A stretch of DNA of 64,000 nt from Porphyromonas crevioricanis (lineage in GTDB: Bacteria; Bacteroidota; Bacteroidia; Bacteroidales; Porphyromonadaceae), in the NCBI RefSeq assembly GCF_900167225.1, contig NZ_FUXH01000004.1:62001-126000 (forward strand), in the 5' to 3' direction. Both the position numbers and the translations under genes were made by a program. This document shows positions 18,066-26,229 of this stretch, piece after piece (within the stretch, counting starts at the first letter, position 1; each line of letters starts with the position of its first letter). The notes under the pieces are model-generated. The model was not told the origin of the DNA. It worked only from the letters and a program-made list of their open reading frames with translations, and did not search any database.

Positions 18066-18728
18066 ACGGTACGTTATGTTTTTCCATTTGCAGTTCCCTA
18101 CCAATGTTGTCCTAAACGTTTTGATACCCCCATCAAAAAAAGGAAGTAGAGCTAAGGAACAAAATGGCACCTCCGTAAAGAGAGTCCAACTCCCCTCACT
18201 CTTATGACGAATGTAATACTCTTCGCGCAAGCCATCAGTAAACTGCCAAGAGAAAAGGATTATTCGAGAGTCTAGCACAGATAAACATTGCAAAGGCTAC
18301 AATGCTTGAAATCAGTTTATTAGTATGATGTTCAGCCAATTCTCAAGCTGCGACTCTGTAAGAGATATTTCCAATGGTCTCAATTCTGCCAACGGCAATC
18401 TCAACCACTCAGGAATATTGCATGACTCAAGTTTTCTCGCTTAAATTGGGCTTTAGGACTACGATCCTCTTTTCGAAGTCGTTGAAGTTCTTCTTTTTTC
18501 TTTTCTCTTCTTGAATGACCCGTGCAGGAATCTTTTTTTCTTTTATTGTCTCTTGATGTTCACATCAAAGGGTAAATTTATGTAGCTATTGATTAATATT
18601 ACCATGCGAGAGACCTTATTTCTTGTTTATCGCATACTTGCTTTGATCACACCACTGAAGTATTCTTCCTGGATCTCGAGTCGATCAGAATCTGTCGAAT
18701 GTTTTTCATCATCTTCCTGCCCCTGCCG
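18066..18728 (-). pseudogene. Decayed coding remnant(s), unidentified
   Basis: No intact gene is present, but several minus-strand stretches read like protein in shifting frames. One runs 18315-18445 and ends LTESQLENWLNIILIN before a stop; another, about 18440-18560, is Lys/Glu-rich and coil-like; a third ends EEYFSGVIKASMR before a stop near 18627. A further stretch near 18080-18290 reads SEGSWTLFTEVPF. I do not recognise the parent family, and they could come from more than one gene. The IS3-like remnant abuts the right end and may have broken the gene. That this is decayed coding DNA is an inference from the translated pattern. Confidence 0.4.
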
Positions 18729-18760
18729 TGTACTGAAAAAAGTTGACAGTTTGGCGTGCT
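18729..18760 (+). repeat. Left terminal inverted repeat of the IS3-like element
   Basis: It begins TGTACTGAAAAAAGTTGACA and ends TTTGGCGTGCT. It matches the complement of 20125-20155 except for one extra T. Confidence 0.9.
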
Positions 18761-19071
18761 ATCAATCAAAAACATTATGTCCAAACATCTCAGCAATTCC
18801 GAACGTCTTCGGATCTTGGAAGGGTACCTCAGTACCTCCTTCAGTAAGTATGCCATACAGAACAGATATGGCTTGTCCAGAGGGCCTATTCCCTCTTGGC
18901 TTCGTAAATTTAGTTTATCGGACAAACCTCAAGCCCAAGATTGTATGAAACCGAAACGTAAAGAAGAGAGCAGGCTCAGCATGAGCGAATAGGAAGAGTT
19001 AGCGCAACTCCGTCAAGAGAATCGCTCCCTCAAGGTGAAACTCAAAAGAGAAGAACTGGGGCATAAGGCCT

Positions 19072-19080
19072 ATAAGATAC
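19072..19080 (+). repeat. Target-site duplication, left copy
   Basis: ATAAGATAC occurs here and again at 19427-19435, on either side of the nested element. One copy is part of the original orfA reading frame. Confidence 0.88.
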
Positions 19081-19426
19081 TATTGGTGTCCGATAAAAGT
19101 TTTTCGAGACTTATCATTCTCTTTTTACCGGTTGCTATTCTAAGAAATAACCAACTATTCTCTTTCTAAGAGAATTTCTCCTTTTCATCAAAGTATATTG
19201 TCGTTCTATTTAATCGGACAGCCGAATAGTCAATCTCTTAGGAGAGCTTTTTGGAAACAATCTCATGCTCTTGCCACCACAAGAGGTAAGAGAATACCAA
19301 AACAGGTTCTCGTTCTGAAGTGCAAGAAAAAAGGGGCTTACAGAAACAAAAAGACTCCAAAGGAGCTGATTTATGGGCTTAACTATACCTTTTTATGCTT
19401 TCGAAAAGTTTTATCGGATACCAATA
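19081..19426. mobile_element. Nested MITE-like element, 346 bp
   Basis: The ends are inverted repeats of about 26 bases (left TATTGGTGTCCGATAAAAGT, right the complement of TATTGGTATCCGATAAAACT), and a 9-base duplication ATAAGATAC flanks them. No transposase is encoded: the largest internal frame (19198 onward) has no recognisable motif and runs into flanking DNA. It is therefore a non-autonomous miniature element or the shrunken remains of an IS. MITEs are known from Porphyromonas gingivalis, but identity with a named one was not tested. Confidence 0.85.
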
Positions 19427-19435
19427 ATAAGATAC
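19427..19435 (+). repeat. Target-site duplication, right copy
   Basis: Second copy of ATAAGATAC, directly after the right inverted repeat of the nested element. Confidence 0.88.
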
Positions 19436-19484
19436 TTGTCGACCTGGCAGAAGAGACCTACAGTATTGAGATAAGAAAAAACTC

Positions 19485-20043
19485 CGCAGACAAGTAGTTC
19501 AGCGTTTCTCAGAGTCGGAGCAACCTCAGCCGGTGGCTCCCCTCTGCGGACTGCTTAGCTTCAGCCGTCAGGCTTACTATAAATGCAAGCTCAGAACTCT
19601 TAATACTTCTAAAACAGGTGTTTAGTTTTTATCGAGAACAGAATGTAAACCCGAGGGGTATGATTCATCACAGCGACTGAGGAGTGCAATATGCTTCTTG
19701 GGAGTACACAAATCTTCTTAAGGCGCAATAGTACCGTGTCAGTATGACTCAGACTGGTGATCCACTGCATAATGCTTTAGCCGAGCGGATGAACAATACG
19801 CTCAAGAACTCGTGGTTCATTTCCGAGGAAATGCAAACACTGGAGCAGGCCATGGCACGGGTGGTGCTGATGTATAATGAGGCGCATCGACACCAAGCTC
19901 ATGGAGGCTTGACACCGATGCAGATTCATCAAAACAGAGCACACAACCTGCTCGTCCCGAGTGTGGAAGAGAAATTGGAAATCGCTCCTAAATTGTACGC
20001 TAAGATGAGAATCCCAGGCAAAGGGCTAAATTTGCCAGTGTAA
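19485..20043 (+). pseudogene. IS3-family transposase orfB, deleted and stop-broken
   Basis: OrfB would carry the DDE integrase core. The 5' remnant reads FSRQAYYK, the usual OrfB start region, then stops near 19623. Most of the HTH and the first catalytic Asp are missing. The frame resumes with HSD-stop-GVQYASW, the second Asp motif with a TGA at 19678, and another TAG at 19729. It then runs cleanly from 19744 as DPLHNALAERMNNTLKNSW, with the catalytic Glu, and RVVLMYNEAHRHQAHGGLTP. The protein is certainly inactive. Confidence 0.9.
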
Positions 20044-20124
20044 ACCATTTGAGGAGTCTGAGTCGGCAGGTGTAAACCCAAAACAGAAGTAAGAAAGGTG
20101 TGTGTAAACAGCTAATAAAAAACA

Positions 20125-20155
20125 AGCACGCCAACTGTCAACTTTTTTCAGTACA
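20125..20155 (-). repeat. Right terminal inverted repeat of the IS3-like element
   Basis: Its complement starts TGTACTGAAAAAAGTTGACA, matching the left end at 18729-18760 apart from one missing T. Confidence 0.9.
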
Positions 20156-20277
20156 CGTCATACAATTATTCCTATACTCCTATCTATTTGTTACAAAGAC
20201 AGCACAACTTTTTTGGAGAGGGGGAGAAAAAATCACCAGAGATTATCTTTTTTTATTGCTGATTTTGCAAACAGCAG

Positions 20278-20310
20278 TTTGCATTTCGATAAAATTTAGT
20301 TCTACCTTTG
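20278..20310 (+). promoter_or_regulatory. Promoter of the AAA ATPase gene
   Basis: TTTG (20278-20281), a 21-base spacer and TACCTTTG (20303-20310) fit the Bacteroidota consensus. The mRNA would start about 20 bases before the ATG at 20334. Confidence 0.8.
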
Positions 20311-20333
20311 TAGCAACAATTAGGTAGTCGGCA

Positions 20334-21521
20334 ATGGACCACATGCATAGAACACACCGTTACTTGCTTAGTAACAGTCACTCCTCTCTTCGCCGGGGAC
20401 TGATGGATGAAATAGACTGGAGCAAGCATCTTATCGGCATCAAAGGAGCCAGAGGTGTTGGTAAGACGACCTTCTTGCTGGATTATGCAGCCGAACATTA
20501 TCAAATAGATGACAGACGTTGCCTGTATGCTAACCTCAATCAGTTTTGTTTCTCCGAAATGAGTATCATAGGCTTCGCTGAGCAGTTTGTAAAGGACGGA
20601 GGCGAGGTTTTACTCTTGGATCAAGTATTCAAATACCCCAATTGGTCGGAAGAACTTCGTTATTGCTATGAGCATTTCCCCTCTCTTAAGATTGTTTTTA
20701 CAGGTTCAACTGTAATGCGCCTGAAAGAAGAAAATGAACAACTTAGGGGTATCTGTCAACCTTATACCTTAAATGGTTTTTCTTTCCGCGAATTTCTATA
20801 TCAAATGACAGGACATAAATTTCCTGTACTGAAACTTTCGGAAATTCAACAGCAACACGAGGAAATTGCTAGAGAAATAGTGAGCAAAGCTCACCCAGCC
20901 CTATGGCTCAATGATTTCATCCATCATGGCCACTATCCTTTCTTTTTGGAGAAACACAACTACTCAGAAAATTTGCTCAAAGCAATCAATATGATGCTGG
21001 AGGTCGATGTCCTACTTATTCGTCAGATAGATCAGCGTTTTTTGCATAAACTGCGCCGAATGCTCTACCTGATGTCAATGGAAGCCCCTGCTTGGCCAAA
21101 TGTTTCAAAACTTTCCCAAACTCTTGAGTTGTCTCGTGCTACGGTCGGCAATTACATGCAGTATCTGGCGGATGCTCGTCTGGTAAACTTACTCTACAAA
21201 TCAGGAGACAACTCTCAAAAAAAGCCATCGAAATACTATCTCCATAACCCTAATCTTTGTTTTGTATTGAATCCGCAAACAGCTTTCGATGCCCAAACTT
21301 ATGCCACATTTTTCCTCAATCAAGTTAAGGTGCGACACGATGTGTCTGTTCCCAAACAAAACGGAATAGACTTTTTGCTCGACAATGAATACTCCTACTC
21401 TGTCCAGACAGATCAGGAGGGTATTCGCAAATCTAAACCTCGTCAATATACAGCTGTGGCAAACATCGAAGTGGGGAAAGAAAAAGTAATCCCATTATGG
21501 CTCTTTGGCTTCCTCTATTAA
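20334..21521 (+). CDS. AAA family ATPase (AAA_14/DUF4143 type), Walker B E to Q
   Basis: The 395-residue protein has an N-terminal P-loop domain with Walker A GARGVGKT (residues 38-45) and Walker B EVLLLDQVFK. The residue after the Walker B Asp96 is Gln97, where the family usually has Glu (LDEVHKY pattern). Sensor motif FTGST follows. A winged-helix-like segment (SKLSQTLELSRATVGNYMQYL) and a C-terminal DUF4143-like, nuclease-fold-like domain complete it. The role of such ATPases is unknown. It is a single gene with its own promoter, next to the IS remnant, so it may be an acquired accessory gene. Confidence 0.82.
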   Translation: MDHMHRTHRYLLSNSHSSLRRGLMDEIDWSKHLIGIKGARGVGKTTFLLDYAAEHYQIDDRRCLYANLNQFCFSEMSIIGFAEQFVKDGGEVLLLDQVFKYPNWSEELRYCYEHFPSLKIVFTGSTVMRLKEENEQLRGICQPYTLNGFSFREFLYQMTGHKFPVLKLSEIQQQHEEIAREIVSKAHPALWLNDFIHHGHYPFFLEKHNYSENLLKAINMMLEVDVLLIRQIDQRFLHKLRRMLYLMSMEAPAWPNVSKLSQTLELSRATVGNYMQYLADARLVNLLYKSGDNSQKKPSKYYLHNPNLCFVLNPQTAFDAQTYATFFLNQVKVRHDVSVPKQNGIDFLLDNEYSYSVQTDQEGIRKSKPRQYTAVANIEVGKEKVIPLWLFGFLY

Positions 21522-21596
21522 GAGATCCTGTGGAGATTTTACGCACAATAAAAAAGAAAAGATCAAGAATTAATAATCCAAATTAATCACTATCAA

Positions 21597-24500
21597 ATGG
21601 CACGCGAAAAGAAATATCTAACCTGTGACGGCAACCAAGCTGCTGCTCACGTGGCTTATATGTTTAGTGAAGTAGCCGCTATCTACCCCATTACGCCATC
21701 TTCTACCATGGCTGAATATGTAGATGAGTGGTCTGCACAGGGCAGGAAAAATATCTTCGGAGAAAGAGTAGTAGTTGAAGAGATGCAGAGTGAAGCCGGA
21801 GCGGCCGGAGCTGTGCATGGATCTCTCCAGGCTGGAGCCCTTACCACTACTTTCACCGCATCTCAAGGGTTGCTATTGATGCTCCCCAATATGTATAAGA
21901 TAGCCGGGGAGTTATTGCCTTGTGTATTCCACGTATCTGCACGTGCATTGGCAGCACAAGCTCTATCTATTTTCGGAGACCACCAAGACGTGATGTCTGC
22001 CAGATCTACAGGTTTTGCTCAATTGTGTACAGGGTCCGTGCAGGAAGTTATGGACTTGGCTGGAGTAGCTCACCTGTCTACGATTCGTTCAAGAATTCCT
22101 TTCATCCATTTCTTCGATGGCTTCCGCACCTCGCATGAGATACAGAAAATTGAAGCCCTCGACAATGAGGATTTAGCCCAATTCATAGACTGGGATGCTT
22201 TAAACGAGTTCCGTAATCGTGGCCTCTCTCCTTTGCATCCAGTAGTTCGAGGTACAGCCCAAAATCCTGATATTTATTTCCAGTCACGCGAAGCTTCCAA
22301 TCGCTTCTACGATGCTGTTCCAGAGATTGTACAGCATTATATGGATGAGGTAGCTAAAGTAACGGGGCGTAAGTACCACCTCTTTGACTACTATGGAGAT
22401 AAAGATGCCGAACACGTGATCATCGCCATGGGATCTGTAACCGAGGCTATCCGTGAAGTGGTAGACTTGAGAATGTCTCAGGGGGAGAAAGTGGGGCTGC
22501 TGTCTGTACATCTCTATCGTCCTTTCAGTGCTAAGCACTTCCTTGCTGCTATGCCCGAGACCGTGAAGCGCATTGCTGTACTTGATCGTACGAAAGAGCC
22601 GGGAGCCAATGGAGAGCCCCTCTACCTTGATGTTAAAGACTGCTATTACAACCAACCAAATGCTCCTCTGATCGTAGGTGGACGCTATGGTTTGTCATCC
22701 AAAGACACGACTCCGGTTCAGATTATGTCCGTATTTGACAACCTGAAACTTAACGAACCAAAAAATCGCTTCACCATAGGGATTGTAGATGATGTGACTT
22801 TCACCTCTCTACCAATGGGAGAAGATATCCAATTAGGGAGTGACTATTTCGAAGCTAAATTCTTTGGTCTTGGAGCGGATGGTACAGTAGGAGCCAACAA
22901 GAACTCTGTAAAGATTATTGGGGACAATACGGATAAGTATTGCCAAGCATACTTCGCTTACGACTCCAAAAAATCCGGAGGATTCACCTGCTCTCACCTG
23001 CGCTTTGGAGATAAACCAATCCGGTCGACCTACCTTGTGGTGACCCCTAACTTCGTAGCTTGCCATGTACCGGCTTATTTGAGAATGTATAAAGTACTCA
23101 AAGGCTTAAGAGACAATGGTACGTTCTTGCTAAACTCACCTTGGGATGCAGAACATGTGGCTGACAACATTCCAGTGAAAGTGAAGAAATACATGGCTAA
23201 GCATAAGATACGCTTCTTCATCATTGATGCAACAAAAATCGCCATGGAAATCGGTTTGGGCAATCGTACCAACACTATTCTGCAATCTGCCTTCTTTAAA
23301 ATCTCCGGAGTAATCCCATATGACTTGGCTGTAGAACAAATGAAGAAATTCATCGTCAAGAGTTATGGACGTAAGGGAGAAGAAGTGGTCAATAAAAACT
23401 ATGCAGCTATAGATCGCGGTGCAGAAGTGGTGGAGGTCAAAGTTGATCCCGAATGGATCAACCTTCCGGATGAACTCGAAATACGTCACGAGCATGACAC
23501 TGACTTTGTGCACAATGTAGTACGTGTAGTCAATGCTCAAGCAGGAGATGAACTCCCCGTATCGGCTTTCTATGGTCGTGAAGACGGTACTTGGGACAGC
23601 GGTACGGCAGCCTCTGAAAAACGAGGAGTAGCTCCTTTCGTTCCAGTGTGGAACAGTGACAACTGTATCCAATGTAACCAGTGTGCTTACGTTTGCCCTC
23701 ACGCTACGATTCGTCCATTCTTGCTCAATGACGAAGAGCGACAGAAGACCGGCATACCTACAATCAAAGCTATCGGTAAGCAATTTGATGGCTTGGACTT
23801 CCGCATTCAGGTCAATGTACTTGACTGTATGGGCTGTGGCAACTGTGTAGACGTTTGTCCGGGCCGTAAGGGAGAAAAGGCATTAGAGATGGTGCCTATC
23901 CAGACCCAGCTTGAGGAACAAAAGAATTGGGATAAGGCTTTCCTTCAGGTAAGTAGCAAAGCTCATTTGGTAGATATCACTGCCAATGTCAAAAACTCTC
24001 AGTTCTCACAACCTCTTTTCGAATATAGTGGAGCCTGCGCCGGCTGTGGCGAAACTCCTTATGTTAAGTTGCTCTCTCAGCTCTTCGGAAGTCGCCAGAT
24101 GATTGCCAATGCAACCGGTTGTTCTTCTATATACTCTGCTAGTGCTCCTTCTACTCCATACACCACAAATGAGAAAGGGGAAGGACCGGCTTGGGCTAAC
24201 TCTCTGTTTGAAGACAATGCTGAGTTTGGTCTCGGTATGCATATGGCAAAAGAAACCCTCCGTAGCCGTCTGCTAAACGTAGCCAATGAGGCTTTGCAAG
24301 ATGAGATGATAGGACAAAACATCAAATGTTTGCTCTCTGAGTGGATTGAAAACATCTCCGATGCATCTCGCTGCAAAGCTTTGTACGATGCTATCGTACC
24401 CGAATTGGAAGCAGCCAAGGATAATGATCTTGTGGAGAAATTATTGTCTCTCAAAGACCACTTCATCAAGCATTCTCAATGGATTATTGGTGGTGATGGT

Positions 24501-25142
24501 TGGGCTTACGACATCGGTTTCGGCGGTCTGGATCATGTATTGGCTTCGGGTAAGAATGTCAATGTATTAGTACTCGATACTGAAGTGTATTCTAATACTG
24601 GAGGACAAAGCTCAAAGAGTACTCCTATCGGAGCCATTGCCAAGTTTGCCTCCGGTGGTAAACGTGTGAGAAAGAAAGACCTTGGTATGATTGCTGCTAC
24701 CTATGGTTATGTCTATGTAGCTCAGATTGCAATTGGGGCGAATCAGGCTCAGACTCTCAAAGCAATCAGAGAAGCAGAGGCTTATGATGGACCGTCACTC
24801 GTTATCGCCTATTCGCCTTGTATATCACATGGTATAAAAGCCGGCATGGGTAAGACTCAGGCAGAAGGAAAGAATGCCGTCGAATGTGGCTACTGGCATC
24901 TGTGGAGATACAATCCTCAACTGGAATCCGAAGGTAAGAACCCCTTCCAGCTGGATAGTGCAGAACCTAAGTGGGAACTGTTTAAGGATTATCTCAAAGG
25001 AGAGGTTCGCTACGCTTCTGTTGCCAAGATGTATCCACAAGAAGCCGATGAGCTATTCCAAGCAGCACTTGAGAATGCACAATGGAGATATCGTAACTAC
25101 AAACGCTTGGAAGCCTCCAATTGGCAGAAGGAAGAAAACTGA
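21597..25142 (+). CDS. nifJ: Pyruvate:ferredoxin (flavodoxin) oxidoreductase
   Basis: This cytosolic enzyme oxidises pyruvate and CoA to acetyl-CoA and CO2 and reduces ferredoxin or flavodoxin. The single 1181-residue chain has all the expected parts: the N-terminal alpha domain (YPITPSSTMAEYVDEW), the gamma domain, a two-cluster ferredoxin domain with CIQCNQCAYVCP (about residue 690) and CMGCGNCVDVCP (about 744), and the TPP domain with the third-cluster cysteines in CAGCGE (about 814). GDGWAYDIGFGG is the TPP/Mg motif and YSPCISHGI supplies the last Cys. It is monocistronic and ends at a strong terminator. Confidence 0.97.
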   Translation: MAREKKYLTCDGNQAAAHVAYMFSEVAAIYPITPSSTMAEYVDEWSAQGRKNIFGERVVVEEMQSEAGAAGAVHGSLQAGALTTTFTASQGLLLMLPNMYKIAGELLPCVFHVSARALAAQALSIFGDHQDVMSARSTGFAQLCTGSVQEVMDLAGVAHLSTIRSRIPFIHFFDGFRTSHEIQKIEALDNEDLAQFIDWDALNEFRNRGLSPLHPVVRGTAQNPDIYFQSREASNRFYDAVPEIVQHYMDEVAKVTGRKYHLFDYYGDKDAEHVIIAMGSVTEAIREVVDLRMSQGEKVGLLSVHLYRPFSAKHFLAAMPETVKRIAVLDRTKEPGANGEPLYLDVKDCYYNQPNAPLIVGGRYGLSSKDTTPVQIMSVFDNLKLNEPKNRFTIGIVDDVTFTSLPMGEDIQLGSDYFEAKFFGLGADGTVGANKNSVKIIGDNTDKYCQAYFAYDSKKSGGFTCSHLRFGDKPIRSTYLVVTPNFVACHVPAYLRMYKVLKGLRDNGTFLLNSPWDAEHVADNIPVKVKKYMAKHKIRFFIIDATKIAMEIGLGNRTNTILQSAFFKISGVIPYDLAVEQMKKFIVKSYGRKGEEVVNKNYAAIDRGAEVVEVKVDPEWINLPDELEIRHEHDTDFVHNVVRVVNAQAGDELPVSAFYGREDGTWDSGTAASEKRGVAPFVPVWNSDNCIQCNQCAYVCPHATIRPFLLNDEERQKTGIPTIKAIGKQFDGLDFRIQVNVLDCMGCGNCVDVCPGRKGEKALEMVPIQTQLEEQKNWDKAFLQVSSKAHLVDITANVKNSQFSQPLFEYSGACAGCGETPYVKLLSQLFGSRQMIANATGCSSIYSASAPSTPYTTNEKGEGPAWANSLFEDNAEFGLGMHMAKETLRSRLLNVANEALQDEMIGQNIKCLLSEWIENISDASRCKALYDAIVPELEAAKDNDLVEKLLSLKDHFIKHSQWIIGGDGWAYDIGFGGLDHVLASGKNVNVLVLDTEVYSNTGGQSSKSTPIGAIAKFASGGKRVRKKDLGMIAATYGYVYVAQIAIGANQAQTLKAIREAEAYDGPSLVIAYSPCISHGIKAGMGKTQAEGKNAVECGYWHLWRYNPQLESEGKNPFQLDSAEPKWELFKDYLKGEVRYASVAKMYPQEADELFQAALENAQWRYRNYKRLEASNWQKEEN

Positions 25143-25196
25143 TCTATGTAAATACCTCCAGAGAGAAGGAGGCTCTCCCCTCTTTCTCTTCAAAAA

Positions 25197-25240
25197 AGCA
25201 GAAGGCTACTCCGAAAAGGAGTAGCCTTCTGCTTTTTTTT
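25197..25240 (+). terminator. Rho-independent terminator after nifJ
   Basis: Arms AGCAGAAGGCTACTCC and GGAGTAGCCTTCTGCT pair perfectly over 16 bases around GAAAA and are followed by seven or more T. It lies 55 bases after the stop. Confidence 0.95.
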
Positions 25241-25376
25241 ATCTACCTGAGAGAAGATCCCTTCTCTCTCCACAGTTATCAGTTTTTTTATGGTAGTCAG
25301 ATTCTGGAGTGTTTGGTAGCAGAATTTAGTATTTCAAAATATAACTCTTACAATCAGAAGATTCAGGAGGCTTTTT

Positions 25377-25384
25377 TACCTTTG
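25377..25384 (+). promoter_or_regulatory. -7 element TACCTTTG for the PAP2 gene
   Basis: The octamer is a perfect TAnnTTTG. No TTTG is present 19-21 bases upstream, so the -33 part is weak. The transcript would start near 25388 and carry a leader of about 100 bases. Confidence 0.6.
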
Positions 25385-25398
25385 TCTTGTCATTGCAG

Positions 25399-25460
25399 AC
25401 ACCGTACAGAGGGAAAATCCCCACCCTCTTTCACCGGGTAGCTATGATGGGGACTTTTTT
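25399..25460 (+). promoter_or_regulatory. Structured 5' leader with H-type pseudoknot
   Basis: Stem AGAGGG (25408-25413) pairs with CCCTCT (25424-25429). The hairpin loop contains TCCCCA (25418-25423), which can pair with TGGGGA (25448-25453), making an H-type pseudoknot. A run of six T follows directly. This looks like a small cis-regulatory RNA with a transcription-terminating or translation-blocking form. It does not match a riboswitch consensus I can recall, and function is inferred only. Confidence 0.45.
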
Positions 25461-25486
25461 CAATAACTACTCTACTCTGAAATAAA

Positions 25487-26194
25487 ATGTCTGTACTGAA
25501 TCAGCTTGTAGAAATGGAGCGAGAGGTTTTTCTTTGGCTAAATAGTATGCATACTCCCTACACCGATGCATTCTTCTATCTATTTACTTCGACACATACA
25601 TGGATAGGGGTTTGGGTATTGTTGGTGATGCTTTTGTTCTACAAGCAACCGGCAAAAGAGGCTGTGTTAGTACTTATTGCCTTGCTTTTTTCTCTCCTTG
25701 TTTGCGATCAACTTACCTCTCATATCATCAAGCCATACTTTATGCGTCCGAGGCCGACGCATTTTCCGGAAATCAAAGAATTGGTCAAGATCGTTTATGA
25801 ATATCGTGGTGCTTTATATGGCTTTGTTTCGGGACATTCAGCGAATTATTTTTCTCTAGCCATGTTCACGTCTCTACTCTTCAGAGACAAAAGGTATAGT
25901 GTACTTATTTTCTTCTTGGCTACTCTCATAGCTTACAGTCGCATATACATAGGAGTTCACTTTATCACAGATGTACTACCCGGTGCTGCCATTGGACTTC
26001 TAATCGGTTGGTTTACCTATTGGCTTTATTCCAAACTACGATTTAGGTGGATCCCAGGAGCACGAACAACCCCTCCGAGCCGGGTCTTTGCTCCAATCCT
26101 TCGTTCATGGGTTTTTGTGCTGCTTTTTTTTCTACTCTTTACAGCATCTGCATCGTATGCAGTAATGAAGATGGCTATGCGTATTGCTTCATAA
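25487..26194 (+). CDS. PAP2-type membrane phosphatase
   Basis: This 235-residue integral membrane protein belongs to the acid phosphatase/undecaprenyl-pyrophosphatase superfamily. The three PAP2 motifs are present: KPYFMRPRP (about residues 82-90), GFVSGHS (about 111) with catalytic His, and SRIYIGVHFITD (about 148) with the second His and Asp. Five or six membrane helices are predicted by eye. Likely substrates are lipid phosphates such as undecaprenyl diphosphate or phosphatidylglycerol phosphate. Its leader is unusually structured. It converges with the glycosyltransferase gene 35 bases away without an obvious terminator. Confidence 0.88.
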   Translation: MSVLNQLVEMEREVFLWLNSMHTPYTDAFFYLFTSTHTWIGVWVLLVMLLFYKQPAKEAVLVLIALLFSLLVCDQLTSHIIKPYFMRPRPTHFPEIKELVKIVYEYRGALYGFVSGHSANYFSLAMFTSLLFRDKRYSVLIFFLATLIAYSRIYIGVHFITDVLPGAAIGLLIGWFTYWLYSKLRFRWIPGARTTPPSRVFAPILRSWVFVLLFFLLFTASASYAVMKMAMRIAS

Positions 26195-26229
26195 AATCTC
26201 GAAATCAACTAACTTTATTCCTCTTGTAT

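Larger units (their letters stand above)
18777..19497 (+). pseudogene. IS3-family transposase orfA, broken twice
   Basis: OrfA is the helix-turn-helix, DNA-binding part of an IS3 transposase. It begins MSKHLSNSERLRILEGYL and has an HTH with SKYAIQNRYGLSRG. A premature TAG lies at 18990-18992. The frame then continues with a leucine-zipper-like EELAQLRQENRSLKVKLK and is cut at 19080 by a 346-bp insertion. If that insertion and one 9-base duplicate are removed, the frame reads through AYKILVDLAEETYSIEIRK to the natural TAG at 19495. This C-terminal pattern is typical of IS3 orfA. Confidence 0.85.
18729..20155 (+). mobile_element. Degenerate IS3-family (IS150-like) insertion sequence
   Basis: The element is bounded by inverted repeats that start TGTACTGAAAAAAGTTGACA (18729 onward, and its complement ending at 20155). 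They extend about 30 bases with one indel, and the TG...CA ends are typical of IS3. Inside are a broken orfA and a broken, internally deleted orfB. A second element (19081-19426) is inserted in orfA. The element cannot transpose by itself. A target duplication is not evident beyond a shared CG next to each end. IS150-group membership is inferred from the TGTACTG end. Confidence 0.85.

Noticed and set aside
18000-18293. A 97-codon minus-strand frame
   Set aside because: It runs through the tRNA-Pro gene and its promoter, so it cannot be an intact gene. Its upstream part is noted only as a possible decayed remnant.
19198-19497. A 99-codon frame across the nested element
   Set aside because: Its first 76 or so codons lie in the MITE-like element and the rest is the orfA tail, so it is a chance fusion.
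20334-21521. AAA ATPase as part of a defence island
   Set aside because: No second defence-type gene, nuclease or methylase is near. The context is only an IS remnant and nifJ.
23136-23783. A 215-codon minus-strand open frame inside nifJ
   Set aside because: It is fully antisense to the conserved ferredoxin and TPP regions of nifJ and shows no family pattern.
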